Below, one piece after another: positions 46,905-59,649 of a DNA stretch of 64,000 bases. A program made the position numbers and the translations under genes. The notes under the pieces were generated by a model that saw only the letters and a program-made list of their open reading frames with translations, had not been told where the DNA came from and did no database searches. The DNA comes from Molossus alvarezi (Eukaryota > Chordata > Mammalia > Chiroptera > Molossidae), in the NCBI GenBank assembly GCA_037176705.1, contig JBAWUJ010000136.1, positions 85,663 to 149,662 of the forward strand, given 5' to 3'. Positions within the stretch are counted from its first letter, which is position 1, and each line of letters starts with the position of its first letter.

Positions 46905-48101
46905 CTGACACATCTTTTTTGTTGTTGTTGTTACACATGTTTCTTCCTTTTTACCCCATTGACACCCTCCTCTCCATCCCTCCTGCCTTGTCCCCAGCTT
47001 TGTTGTCCACTCCATTGGTTATACCTACATGCATATATGTTATGTAATTTATCTCTAAACCACCCCATGTGCTCTTCTGAGGGTTGTCTGTCTGTACCCT
47101 ACTTCTATGATCTGGGTATAACCTTTTCCTCAGACTGTTTTGTTCATTATATTCCCCAAATAAGTGAGATCATATGGTATTTGTCTTTTGCTGTTTGCCT
47201 GGTTTTGCTTAGGATAATACTTTCTGGGTCCCTCCATGTCATCTCAAAGGATGAGATATATTTCTTTCTTACAGCTGCATAGTATGCCATTGTGTATATG
47301 TACCACCACATTTTATCCATTCATCTATGGATGGACACTTGGGCTGTTTCCAGATCTTAGCTATTGTATTAATGCTGCTGAAAACATGGGGGTACATATA
47401 TTCTTTCTGATTGGTCTTTCAGGCTTCTTAGGGTATATTCCTAGAAGTGGGATCACTCTGTTAAAAGGTAGTTCAATTTTTAATGTTTTGAGATGACACC
47501 ATATTGTTTTCCATAGTGGCTTCACGTATCTGCATTCCCACCAGCAGTGTTCTAGAGTCCCCTTTACTCCATATATGCTTGCCGACACTTGATTGATGAT
47601 TTGTTGATGGCGGCCATTTTAACAGGTGTGAGGTGATTCTTCACTGTTGTTTTAATTTGCATCTCTCTGATGATTAGTGATGTTGAGCATTTCTTCATAT
47701 GTTTCTTAGCCATACCTATGTCCTGTTTGGAGAGGTTTCTATGTAGTTCTGCCATTTTTTAGGTGGGTTCTTTCTCTTTCTTTTGTTGATTTGTATGAGT
47801 ACTCTATGTATTTTGGAAATTAACTACTTATCTGATATATCATTGGCAATGATGCTTTCCCATACAGTGTGTTGCTTCTCCATTTTGATGATTGTTTTTG
47901 TCTTTGTTTTTGTTTTTGCTATGCAGAAGCTTTTGAGTTTTCTGTAGCTTCATGTGTTCATTTTCTCCTTTGTTTCTGTTGCCTTACGTGATGTATCAAT
48001 GAAAATGCTGCTGCATATGATGTCTGAAATACTGTTGCCTACATTTTCTTCTAGAATTTTTGTGGATTCACAGATTACATTTAATTATTTTATTTCTTTT
48101 G

Positions 48102-48136
<35 letters not shown>

Positions 48137-48500
48137 TGTAAGTTGATGGTCTCATTTCATTTTTTTGCATATAGCTGTACAATTTTTTCAACAGTATTTA
48201 TAAAGACGCTGTCTTTATGCCATTGAATTTTCTTGCCTCCTTTGTCAAATATTAATTGAGCACAATGCTGTGGGTCCATTTCTGGGTTCTATGTTCTCTT
48301 CCATATGTCTGTTCTTGTGCCAGCAACAGTTTTATTTTTTATTTTTATTTTTTTTATTACAGTATCTTTGTAGTATAACCTGATATCTGGTATAGGGGTC
48401 CCACCTACTTTGTCCTTCTTTTGCAAGATTGCTGTGGCTATTCAGGGCCTTTGAATAGCCTTCCACATGAACTTTCGAAATAGTTGTTCTAGTTATGTGA
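46905..48500 (-). mobile_element. L1 element E (3' part), dead
   Basis: Minus-strand ORF2 end and 3' UTR: 'ccattgacaccctcctctcc', 'ctgcatagtatgccattgtg', 'tggacacttgggctgtttcc', 'ttgcatctctctgatgatta', up to the region near 48480 ('cctttgaatagccttccaca'). A (GT)n tract lies at about 48105-48135. Confidence 0.88.
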
Positions 48501-49025
48501 AATGTGTCATTGGTTCACTATTTAAAATTATGGTTAACCTAAAAATCAGCAAACCAAATTGAAAGCAAGTTGTACCTGAACAGTATTCCTGATCATGGTC
48601 TGTTTTATCGATTCATGTGTAGGAACAAATGCCACAGCTTATCAGTGTGGAAAACATTCCTTTGGAGCCCATGTTAACGTAAAATTCCTCTTGATGTATC
48701 ACATCGCCTCTAACATTCTGTGTTTTGTGGGAGAATTTGTCACATGGTTTAGACATTAAAATTTGCATGAAAACTCTTTTGTCCTTTGAGAGAGTATTTT
48801 GATCAATAGCAGTGTTAGGATCTGTATTTGCACTGCCTGGTCAAAGAGGTATACAATAAATGATACCTGGCATTTTAGTTATATTTGTTTCTTTGTTTAG
48901 ATTAGGTCCATTCTCTGCAAGTTCAGTTTTTGTTGGATACTTTCTTAATTTCAGCAGGACTGCTACCAAATAATGGCTGCTAATGGTTTCCCAAACTAAA
49001 AGATATTACAACTTTTTTTTTAAGA
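48500..49025. other. Nothing identified
   Basis: Non-repetitive AT-rich sequence without exon-like segments that I can support. Confidence 0.45.
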
Positions 49026-49029
49026 TCAG

Positions 49030-49380
49030 AATATTTAAAAAGCCTGTTCAACCCAGCAGGAACTGTGAAATCCAGTTACCCGCAGGTCTTTCAGGGTGCT
49101 GAAGCACCAGAGAAACCTGTGCAACCCAGCAGCCCATAACATAGGCATAGTCCTGGGTCCCCAAAGGGACAGTGCCATCCAGTTACCCGTGAGTCCTGCA
49201 TGGTGCAGGGGCACCAGAGAGGCCTGTGTGACCCAGCTGTGCAGAATATATGCATAGAGGATGTGGAAATGGAGACAAAGTGAATGGAAGCTACACAAAC
49301 AGTCTCCAAAGACCAAACAGGAATTGCAAGTAAAATAAAGTCAAATTTTTGGCTCTTACAGGCAGTCATATAAGAGATGT
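49030..49380 (+). mobile_element. L1 5'-region fragment
   Basis: Words such as 'agaggcctgtgtgacccagc', 'gcataggatgtggaaatg'-like and 'ccaaatgggaatt'-like sequence match the start of L1 element F at 50445-50800, including two internal monomer-like repeats of about 120 bases. It is a stranded 5' piece. Confidence 0.65.
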
Positions 49381-49620
49381 GGTAAGAAGAAATGACAGCT
49401 TGAATATGTCACAAAATTAGATTTAAGAAGCCAGATGGCATCTTACACTACATTTAATTCCCATCAAAAAATGGGAAATTATGGCTTGTGACTTTGGATT
49501 AGTTCAAATGACTTTGAATTATTTTCTTATTACATTTTTTAAGACAATAGATTACTTTGGGGATAAAGTGGCAGTGCCATCATTTTTCCTTATTAAAGAA
49601 ATATTACTCAATAGTTTTTG
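49380..49620. other. Nothing identified
   Basis: Short AT-rich stretch between the L1 fragment and the direct repeat; no feature supported. Confidence 0.4.
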
Positions 49621-49952
49621 TTTCATTGTATTTGTTGTTCATGTACACAGAAATGCATTTGTTTCATTTGTCTTTATTGTGTGTGTGAGGGATCTTCATA
49701 GTTTTATTTAGGGTCTGGCGACTAAGAAAGAGAGATGCATGAAGCTGTTATCTCCTGCAGGAGCCTGACTGGGACTTAGGATAAAACATGCCATCCAGGT
49801 ACTTACTATTTAGTAGGAAACTAACCTGTAACATTTAGTACTGTTAACAACACTACCACTGAGCCAGCACAGACAGGGTTGTTGTTTTTTTAACATTTTT
49901 GAAAAGAATCTTACCCTAGAGTATTTTAACATTGATTTTTTCAGATAAAGTG

Positions 49953-49998
<46 letters not shown>

Positions 49999-50445
49999 AA
50001 ACTTCAATATGAGAGAGACACATCTATTGTCTTCCTCCCCACCATCCCAATCGGGACCTCGATTCTACCGCGACTGAGTAACGTGCCATTGGTAGAAATC
50101 AAACCCAAGACTCTTAAATTTGAGGTAGGATTCTCCAGCCACTGACCTAAATGGATAGGACTATTTTAACATTTTTCGGTCAGATAGAACATTTGACAGT
50201 GTAAAGCTTAGGAACCAAATGAAAGTCAGGATTTCAGAGCATTTTAGGAAAATGTGCCTGAACATGTATTCAATATCAATTATAGCTAAAACTATGCCTA
50301 TTAAACATTAGTTGATATAAATGTAATATACCCTTGCTACCTCAGCACTATTGATATTTTCCCAGCCTGAGCAAATAGAGGTCTCTGTTGTGCACAGATT
50401 TAATATTATATTTGTCATGCTCTAATGATGTAAAATGTGTTTTAG
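49620..50445 (+). repeat. Direct repeat segment, copy 2 (partner 1-830)
   Basis: Collinear with 1-830, including the nested minus-strand SINE. Similarity ends at about 50445, where L1 element F begins. The homologous break in copy 1 is at about 830. Confidence 0.85.
49900..50160 (-). mobile_element. VES-type SINE, decayed
   Basis: Same insertion as 290-535, with a longer (GA)n tract at about 49958-49993. Confidence 0.8.
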
Positions 50446-52645
50446 GAGGCCTAGAGAGACTGGTGCAATTCAGCTGCCCGCCTGCAGGAACTGTAGGGTG
50501 TGGGGGCACCAGAGAGTCCTGTGTGACTGAGCAGGGACTATGCCATCCAATTACCAGTGGGACCTGTGAGATTCTGAAACACCAGAGAAGAGTGTGCGAC
50601 CCAGCAGCATATAACATAGGCATAGAGCCCGGTTTCCAAATGGACTGTGCAATGCAGTTTCCCATGAAACATGCAGGATGCAAGTCATCAAAAAGGCCTG
50701 TGGGATCCAGCTGCACACAAGATAGACATAGAGGATGTGAAAATGGAGGCAGAGTAAACAGCAGCTCTAAAGACTATCTCTCAGAACCAAATGGGAATTA
50801 CTACCAAATTAAAGACAATTCCTCAGAAATAAAGCAACAGAAAAGCAGTAGTACTGGACCATATAAGCAGGGACATTGGTAGGATATGTGGAGGTGCGAG
50901 AGGGTGGTGGGCTGGGAGCCCACGGACAGCAGCAGCTTAGCTCTGAGCAGCACCCTTGGAATTTAAAGACAAAGCCCATTCCACAGAGCAGAAAACCAAC
51001 ACAGAGCACTAAAATAGCCACAGCCACTCACCTGGGGACTACAGCAAAGGGAGGGCAAACAGGGCTAAAAATCTGTGAGGACACCCAGGATTTGGAGGGC
51101 ACTCAGTTATTGCTGAGTTGTGGCCACAATTGAAGGTGGCCAGTGCGCTCCTTCCCAGAGAACAGCAGCAGCTCTCCCCTCAAAGATTCAGCCTGCCCCA
51201 GAAGAGGCAAACAAATGCAAATTGAGCCTTATTAACAAGCAGCATCTATCCTACACTGTGTAAATCCTCTTACACAGAACACCAGGGATACATCCCAAGG
51301 TACTGAGTAACTGAGACTACGATAAAAGCTAGAGGATAACTAAACTGTTCCTGGGCTGGCAAATCTACCCAGAAAAGTAAGACTTGACAGTAAGACTTTA
51401 ACGTGGGCCCATCCAGGCTTATCCAAACCTAGTAGAGGGAGCCACAAACAGCAGAACAGCAACACCCACAGGAAAAACTTGGCAGGCTCTAGAGACCAGT
51501 GTGATAGCCAAAACTGTGAAACAAAGAAACAAATCCCAAATGAAACAACAAGAGAACTCTATCAAAGATGAAATAAATGAAATGCAGCTAAGCAAATTAT
51601 TAGAGGTAAAGTTCAGAGTCATGATCTTGAGGAAGCTCAACAGTATGTGTAAGGACATCATCACCATGGGTAAAGATATAGAAACATAGAAAACCAAGCA
51701 AGGGGAAGGAAATGAAGAATAACATAACAGAAATAAAGAACACATTGAAAGGACTAACCAGCAGAGTAGAGGAAGCTGAGAACTCGAACAGTGAATTACA
51801 AGACAAGGTAGAAAAAAATCAACCAATCAGAAAACCTTAAGAAAAAACAATTAAAAAACAGGAAAACAGCTTAAGAGAACTGTGAGACAACTGAAAATGT
51901 AATAGCATTCAAATCATAGTAGTCCCTGAAGTCGAAGAAAATGGGCAAGGGTTTGAGAATATATTTGAAGAAATAGTGAGAGAAAACTTTCCTAACTTGG
52001 TAAAGAAAGAATGTATTCAAGTTTAAGAAGCACAGAGAGCCCCAAGTAAGAAGAACTTAAACAGGCCCATACTAAGACACATAATAATTAAAATGCCAAA
52101 ATTGAAAAACAAAGAGAGAATCCTAAAGAGAGCAAGAGGTAAGCAATAGGTTACCTACAAAGGAAACCTCATAAGGCTCTCAGCTGACTTCTCAACAGAA
52201 ACACTATAGGGCAGAAAAAAGTGGCATGAAGTAATCAAGGTCATGAGAAACAAGAATCTGAATCCAAGACTGCTCTATCCAGCAAGGCTATCAATCAAAA
52301 TAGAAGGTCAAATAAAGAGATTTCTAGATCAAAAAAGAGGAAGGCTAAGGAAATATATTAACACCAAACCAGCACTGCAAAATATGCTAAAAGAACTGCT
52401 GTAATTAGTAGAAGAAAAACAAAACCACACTAAACAAAAATGGCAATAAATAAGTATATGTACATTATCAACCTATGTGAATAGTTTGAATGCTTCCATA
52501 AAAGCATATAAAGTCAGAGTAGCTGACTTTATAAGAAAGCATGATCACATATATGTTGTTTACTAGAAACCATTCTCACAACAAAAGACTCACATAGGTT
52601 GAAAGTGAAGGGATGGAACAAAATCTTTCAAGTAAACAGAAAGCA

Positions 52646-52688
52646 ATAAAATAAAATAAAATAAAATAAAATAAAATAAAATAAAATA
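52646..52688 (+). repeat. (AAAAT)n microsatellite
   Basis: About eight and a half uninterrupted five-base units inside L1 element F. Confidence 0.9.
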
Positions 52689-54174
52689 ACTGGGGTAAGA
52701 ACACTCATATCTGATAAAGTAGATTTCAAAATGAAGGCCATAATTAGAGAAAAAGAAGGCCACTACCTAATACTGAAAGGATCTATCCAACAGAAAGATA
52801 AAATATTGGTAAACATATATGCACCAAATTCAAAGCACCAACATATACTAATAATCTTATGGAAGACTTCAAAGAGAAATCAATAGCAATACAATCAAAG
52901 CAGGGGACTTCAGTACCCTGCTACATCATTGGATAGATCTTCTAGACAAAAAATTAACAAGAAAACACAAACTCTAAATGAAGCACTAGATCAAATGAAT
53001 TTAATAGTTATTTGCAGAAAATTACACCCAAAACTGCAGAATCCATATTCTTCTAAAGTGAACACGGGACTTTCTCAAAAATAGACATCATGTTAGGACA
53101 CAAACCATGTCTCTACAAATTCAAGAAGAAGATTAAAATTATATCAAGCATCTTCTCAGATCACAATGGCATGCAACTAGAAATCAATTGCAAGAAGAAC
53201 ATGCAAACACATTAGAAAACATGAAGGCTAAATAGCATGTTATTGAACAATGAATGAGTTACCATTGAGATCAAGGAGGAAATTAAAAACTTTCTAGAAA
53301 CCAATGTAAACGAATACACATGAACACAAAAAAAAGTAGTTCTGAGAGGAAAGTTCATAGCACTACAGGCCTACCTCAGGAAGCAAGAAAGTTTTCTAAT
53401 AACTTGTCTAACCTCACAACTTAAAGAACTAGAAAGCAAACAGAAAGAAAACCCCAGAGCAAGTAGAAGGAAGGTAATAGTAAAGATCAGAGCAGAAAAA
53501 AATAACATGGAGATGGAAAAAAAAAAATTCAAAGGACAAATGAAACAAAGAGCTGGTTCTTTGAAAAGATCAACAAGACTGATGGACCATTAGGTAGACT
53601 CACCAAGAAACAAAGAGAGAAACCCAAATACACAATATCAGAAATGAAAGAGGGGAAGTAACAACTGACACCACAAAAAAATAAAATGATTGTTAATAAA
53701 TACTATGAATTATTATATGGCAATAAATTTGACAATCTAAGTGAAATGAACAAATTTTTAGAAACACATAGTCTTCCAAAGCTGAACCCGGACAAGAGAG
53801 AAAACTTGAACAGACCAATCACAACAAAAGAAATTGAAGATGTAATCAAGACTCTCCCAGCAAACAAAAGCCCAGGCCCAGATTGCTTCAGGGGGAATTT
53901 TACTGAACATTCAAAATGTACTAATACCCATTCTCCTCAAACTGTTTCAAAAAATTCAAGAAGAATAAATACTTCCAAACTCGTTTTATGAGGCCAGCAT
54001 AATTCTAATTCCAAAACAGGAAAAAGACAACACAAAGAAAGAAAACTACAAACAATATTCCTGATGAACTCATATGCCAAAATCCTGAACAAAATACTAG
54101 CAAATCGAATCCAGAATTACATCAAAAAAATTATTCACCATGACCAAGTTGGATTCATCCCAGGGATGCAAGGC

Positions 54175-54372
54175 TGGTACAATATGCATGATATAACACA
54201 TAAACAAAAAGAAAGATACAAATCATATGATCATATCAATAGACACTTGAAAAACCATTCAACAAATCCAGCATGGTACAATATGCACGATATACCACAT
54301 AAACAAAAAGAAAGATACAAATCATATGATCATATCAATAGACACTTGAAAAAACATTCAACAAATCCAGCA
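54175..54372 (+). repeat. 99-bp tandem duplication inside L1 F ORF2
   Basis: The stretch starting 'tggtacaatatgcatgatat' at 54175 is repeated from 54274 with few differences. The unit is 33 codons long, so the frame is preserved and the translated peptide ('[20 protein letters not shown]' and onward) appears twice. Other L1 copies here have a single unit. Confidence 0.92.
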
Positions 54373-56619
54373 CCAATTTCTGATAAAACATAGAGCAATC
54401 TGCAAATAAAGGGATACTATCTTGACATAATAAAGTCCATATATAAAAAACCTACAGACACTATCATACTCAATGGTCAATAATTAAAAGCACTTGTGTT
54501 ATGAACAAGAACAAGACAAGGATGACCACTTTTGCCACTGTTATTTAACATAGTACTGGAAGTCTTAGCCACAGCAATCAGACAGGAAGGAAAAACAAAA
54601 GGAATCCAAATTGAAAGGAGGAAGTAAAAATGTCATTATTCACAAATGAAATAATACTATACATATACAACTCCAAAGACTCCATCAACAATTTACCAGA
54701 CTTAATAAATAAATTTGACAAAGCAGGAGGATACCAAATTAATGTCAAAAAATCGCTGGCATTCTCATACACCAATGATAAAGTCACAGAAAAATAAACT
54801 AAAAAACAACCCCATTTACCATCATGACAAAAAATTAAGATACCTAGGAAAAAATTTAACCAAAAAAAGATAAAGGACCTATTCTCAAAAACTTAAGGTC
54901 ATTGAAAATAGAAATAGAGGAAGATATAAAATAGTGGAAGAACATACCTCATTTATGAATTGGAAGAATTAACATCATTAAAATGTCCATACTACCCAAA
55001 AGCAATCTATAGCTTCTATGAAATCTCCATCAAAATACCAATGACATACTTCACAGAATGAGAATAAGTACTTCAAAAGTTCATATAAAACCAAAACAGA
55101 CTTTGAATAGCCACAGCAATCTTGAAAATGAAGAACAAAGTAGGAAGGATCACATTACCAGATTTCAGGTTATAGGACAAAGCCACTGTAATCAAAACAG
55201 CCTGGTTCTGGCACAGGAATAGGCAGATACATCAATGGAACAGAACAGAATACCCAGAAATGGACCCAAGGCTATATGCCCAATTAATATTTGACAAGTT
55301 AGCAAGAGCATACAGTGGAGTAAGGACAGCCTCTTTAATAAATGGTGTTGGGAAAATGGAAAGCTACATGAAAAAAAAAAAATGAAATTAGACCATCAAC
55401 TTACAACCGGAACAATAATAAACTCAAAATGGATAAAAGATTTTAATGTGATTTTAATGTAATCCATAAAAATTCTAGAAGAAACTGTAGGCAACAAAAT
55501 TTCAGACATCATGCACAGCAGAATTTTCACTGAAACATTGCCTAAGGCAACAGAATCAAATAAGAAAATGAACACATGCGACTACATTCAACTAGAAAGC
55601 TTCTGCACAGCAAAAGATACAAGGATGAAAAGGTAAAAGAAACATTCTTTATGGGAGAGCATAATTGCCAATGATATATCAGATAAGGGGTTAATTTCCA
55701 ATGTATATAGAGTGCTCATACAACTCATCAAAAGGAAATCAATGAACCCAATTAAAAAATGGACTAAGTAACTAAATATACCCCTCTCTAAACAGGACAT
55801 ATGAATGGCTAAGAAACATATGAAGAAATGCTCAACATCACTAATCATCAGAGTGATGCAAATTAAAACAACAATGAGGTATCACCTCACTTCTGTCAGC
55901 AAAGCTCCCATCAACAAATCATCAAACAACAAGTGTTGGTGAGGATATGGTGAAAGGGGACTCTAGTGCACTGCTGGTGAGAATGCAGACTGATTCAGCC
56001 ACTATGGGAAAAACTATGGTGTTACCTCAAAAAGTTAGATTGAACTTTCATTTGACCTAGTGATCCCAATTTTAGGAATATACCCTACGAAGCCTGAAAC
56101 ACCAATCAGAAAAAATATATGTACCCCGAGTTCATAGCAGCACCGTTTACAATAGTTAAGATTTGGAAATAGCCCCAAACGTCTATCAGTAGACAAATGG
56201 ATAAAATAGCTGTGGTACATATACACAATGGAGTGCTATGCAGCTGTGTGAAAGAAAGATCACTTATCCTTTGAGAGACATGGAGGGACCTGGAAAGTAT
56301 CTTCCTAAGTAAAACAAGTAAAACAGAGAAAGACAAATATCACATGATCTCATTTATTTGTGGAATATAATGAATATAACAGTGTGAGGAATGAGGTAGT
56401 CTCAGAGATGTGGAAGTGGAGTACAGACTGACAATCCCCCGAAGAGGGGGTGGGGGGAAAGATAAACCACAGACCTTATGTGTATGTATGCATGAACAAT
56501 AGATATAAACAGCACAGCTGCGGATGGGGTGGGAAAGGATGGGGAGGTGAAAGTCAGTGAGGGAAAAAGAAGAAACATCTGTAACAAAATATATAAATTA
56601 ATCAAAAAAATGAATCACT

Positions 56620-57060
56620 TAATGACGTACTCCCCAACTATACTAACAACTATTTATCACAGGGACACATTGGACTCACACACACTTTGCAGTCATATTC
56701 TCCATGTCTAGCTCTAACAGGTGCTTGGAGAAAACAACTTTCCAGTGTGCTACTGTCATTCTGGCTGGCCTCAGACACTGAGCCTCAAGTTTTATGGACA
56801 AATCAGGGGCCACCACAGTTGAAACAGACATTACCTTGACTGGTGCCACATTGTAGTGTCTCCTGGTCTTGCGTGAGCCTTGTCTGGGCCAGAATTAAGT
56901 AAGGGAAAACCTTGAAGTCCCCAAAGTTATCTCCTATTAACAAATTTTGACTGATCAACTATTATGCTTAGTCATTGTCCGGTCACTGAGGACAAAACAC
57001 AGGAGAAATCAAGGACCCTGACTGTTAAGAGGCTGATAACGGATCAAAAGTAAAGTGCAC
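56620..57060. other. Nothing identified
   Basis: No gene or recognised repeat between L1 F and the L1 tail. Confidence 0.45.
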
Positions 57061-57064
57061 ATAA

Positions 57065-57300
57065 CAGTTTGAGGACAATCCCCTAAGGAGTGGGGAGGTG
57101 GGAGAGGGATGAACCACAGAACTTATATGCATGTATGCATGAACAGTGGACATGGACAACAATCTGGGAAAGGGGCAGGGAGGGAAGGGGGAGGGGGGAC
57201 TCAGTGGGGGAAAAAAGGAGAATCATCTGTAACAAAAATTAATCAATAAAAAATAAATAAATAAATAAATAAAATAAAATATATGACTAATAAACACACA
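57065..57300 (+). mobile_element. L1 3' UTR tail, short insertion
   Basis: 'gatgaaccacagaacttata' through 'aatcatctgtaacaaaaatt' and an (AAAT)n then (CA)n tail form a severely 5'-truncated L1. The words 'taaagtgca' just before (57052) and after (57312) may be the target-site duplication. Confidence 0.75.
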
Positions 57301-58160
57301 CACACACAAATGTAAAGTGCAGAAAAGTCAGACATAGCTTTGTTGTCTTAGTAAAAAGAACTGTTAAGAGACAAGAGAAATAGGTAGCCAATAAAAGAGA
57401 ATGTAGGGACAATCTAGCTTGTTTGGGTAGAGTGGGAAGGAGCCATAGAGGCATCTTGGTAAGAAAGTCTTGTCAGGGAGCTGGTTTAAATTGGTCCTGT
57501 GGTAGGGAAGATGGACACTTCAACCTAACACTTTCCAACAGAAAAGTTAAGTACAATAGACCAAAGTTTATGGTCCCATTGATATGAATGTCACTGATAT
57601 GCAAGTCCACATAATATTAATGATGCCCAAAGGCTTAGGAGATGGATGCATGAGGACTGATTGTTCATAGTTACGGCAATATTCAGACAGGAGATGGCGG
57701 AGATGGTTACAAAACTCTGAATATACTGAATCCACTGAGAGTGTACTTGGAATGAATGAACTTCACGCTATGTAAAAAATAGATCCATACAGCTGTTTCA
57801 AAGTACATATGGCACATTGTCAGGGATTGAGCAGTGGCAACAGAAAGATTAGGCATAAATGGGCCAGGACATCCAGTCAAGAAGTGGTCTTCAAAGGGGT
57901 GAAATAGAAACACTGAACTGAGCAAAAATTTGGGTCTTGGTTCAGGTTGACTGTCACACTAGCCTTTCCCAAGTATTCCATATAAACTGCTTTCAGTGCC
58001 CAAAGAAAGGGGGTAAGACTGGGAGCTGAGGACATCTTTTGTTTAAGAGTTGTTTAAGACAGTGATGTTGGTCCCTCACTGGAAGTGTTGCAAGACTTGA
58101 TGAGATGTGATGAGACAAACTGACAAGTGAACAGAATTGACGCTTTAAAAGTGGTAAGAG
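57300..58160. other. Nothing identified
   Basis: No open frame, exon-like segment or recognised repeat that I can support. Confidence 0.45.
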
Positions 58161-58420
58161 TCTGGCCAGTTTGGCTCAGCAGTTAGAGTGTCAGCCCACA
58201 GACAAAGGAGTCATGAGTTCAAATATGGTCAAGGGTATGTACCTCATTTGCCATTTGTTTTCCTCCCAGTTCAGGATGGTGTGGGTGGCAACCAGTTGAT
58301 ATGTCACATGTACATCAATGTTTCTGTTTATCTCTCTCTGACCCTGTCTGTCTCTTTCTACCACCCTCTGAATCTGAGATAAAGAGAAAAAGATCCTCCA
58401 GTGAGGATGAAATATGTACG
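58160..58420 (+). mobile_element. VES-type SINE, diverged
   Basis: Plus orientation: 'ggccagtttggctcagcagt' head, decayed B box, 'tgggtggcaaccagttgata', 'catcaatgtttctg', CT-rich part and 'gatcctccagtgaggatgaa' end. Confidence 0.85.
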
Positions 58421-59030
58421 TAAAATATAATACGTTAAGTGGAATATAAACAATAAGAATTGCATGATATCAGATCTAAAGAGACAAATGGCTTCTAGGC
58501 ACAGGTCTCTTGGGTTGTTGCAGAGATCACCACATTCCAATGCTCAGAGTCTAAAAGATACTTGTTGGTTTCTGACTTGGACACCACCTCTGGAACCTGA
58601 GAAGGGGGAAAGGTAGTAGGGAGAGGCCAGAATCCCTGGGCTGTGAGTGATTAGGTGGCTGAAAATGTAATGGATGAGCCTAGAGTTGAAGACAGAAGGT
58701 GGTGCTGGGGTTACTACATTGAGATTAATGTAGAGGACATCTTTCCCCATTATTATCTCACCTTAAAAATTCCAAGAACCCACATGTAGCCTCACCATGG
58801 CCACATGCACCCTCAGACTGAGGGACAGCATTTCACAAGTAAGTGCCCTCACAATCACTGCTGCCTGGAGAGGAGAGAAGAAGGTGCAGCAGGACTGGAG
58901 CCCAGTTACCAGCTGGTTTTTATGTCACGTATCACGCAGGTATAGGTAGAGAATCAGAAATCTTTATGTTGAGTTAAGAACAATCATTCCGCTGAATATT
59001 GCATAGGAGCGAAAAAGGGAAGGTATAGAG
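58420..59030. other. Nothing identified
   Basis: No gene supported; sequence is non-repetitive apart from the edge of the following minisatellite. Confidence 0.4.
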
Positions 59031-59285
59031 GGATGCCAGAAGACTGATACAGGACACATAGATGAGAGGTGATAAATGACACACAGATGAGAGGGGACCG
59101 ATGACTGAAAGATGACACGTAGATGGAGGGGACTGATAGAGACGACAGATGGCTGATTGAGGATTGATCCAGGAGCGGTGACACATAGATGAGTGAGGAC
59201 ACATGTCAGCGGACTGATGGATGAGAAACGATAGAGGACTAGGCATGAACCGCAGAAGATAGACAGGAGATGGCAGATGAGTGTC
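59030..59285 (+). repeat. Degenerate minisatellite
   Basis: Loose tandem units around 'gacacatagatgagaggtga', 'tgacacgtagatggagggga' and 'gacacatagatgagtgagga', about 40-60 bases each. It produces open frames on both strands that are only a by-product of the repeats. Confidence 0.65.
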
Positions 59286-59343
59286 TGTGTCGCACATAGC
59301 ACAGCAACGCATTCGGCATCTATTTCTTTAAAGGTGCGAGCGC

Positions 59344-59502
59344 TGCCCTGGTCGGTTTGGCTCAGCGGTTAGAGCATCGACCTGCGGTCCTGAGAGGCCC
59401 GGGTTCGGTTCCCGCTAAGGGCACGTACCTCGGTTGCAGTTTGTCCCCGGTCCTGGTTGGTCGTGCAGGTGGCAGCCACTCGATGTGTCTCTTTCACGTC
59501 GA

Positions 59503-59550
<48 letters not shown>

Positions 59551-59636
59551 CCTCCCTCCCTCCCACTCTATCTGTACAAAAAATGGAAAAATGTTGTCGG
59601 GTGAGGATAAAATAAAATAAAATTAAATAAAAAAAT
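59344..59636 (+). mobile_element. Young VES-type SINE with perfect 14-bp target duplication
   Basis: Best-preserved SINE of the window. Polymerase III box A is at 59358-59368 (TGGCTCAGCGG) and box B at 59402-59412 (GGTTCGGTTCC); a (TC)n/(CCCT)n tract at about 59507-59564 follows, then 'tctgtacaaaaaatggaaaa' and an (AAAT)n-like tail. The exact duplication AAAGGTGCGAGCGC flanks it at 59330-59343 and 59637-59650. It is tRNA-derived and not a tRNA gene. Confidence 0.96.
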
Positions 59637-59649
59637 AAAGGTGCGAGCG

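Larger units (their letters stand above)
50445..56620 (+). mobile_element. L1 element F, near full length, dead
   Basis: About 6.2 kb: 5' UTR with monomer-like repeats (50445-51450), ORF1 remnants (about 51480-52400), ORF2 from about 52440 with endonuclease, then reverse transcriptase including 'NRPITTKEIEDVIKTLPANK' near 53810 and '[15 protein letters not shown]' near 54140, the ORF2 end at about 56190 and a 3' UTR with A-rich tail at about 56580-56620. The catalytic motif near 54634-54660 reads FTNEI rather than FADDM, and there are many stops and frameshifts. An (AAAAT)n tract lies at 52646-52688 and a 99-base tandem duplication at 54175-54372. Confidence 0.9.

Noticed and set aside
56620..58160. 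Possible endogenous retrovirus or LTR remnant
   Set aside because: No primer binding site, gag/pol-like translation or paired terminal repeats seen; left as unidentified.
58964..59312. Overlapping open frames of about 112 codons on the minus strand
   Set aside because: Frames open in several phases at once are a by-product of the minisatellite at 59030-59285.
59358..59412. Polymerase III A and B boxes that could be read as a tRNA gene
   Set aside because: They belong to a VES SINE with target duplications and an A-rich tail; no cloverleaf with proper anticodon arm and acceptor stem is evident. The same applies to the other SINE heads.
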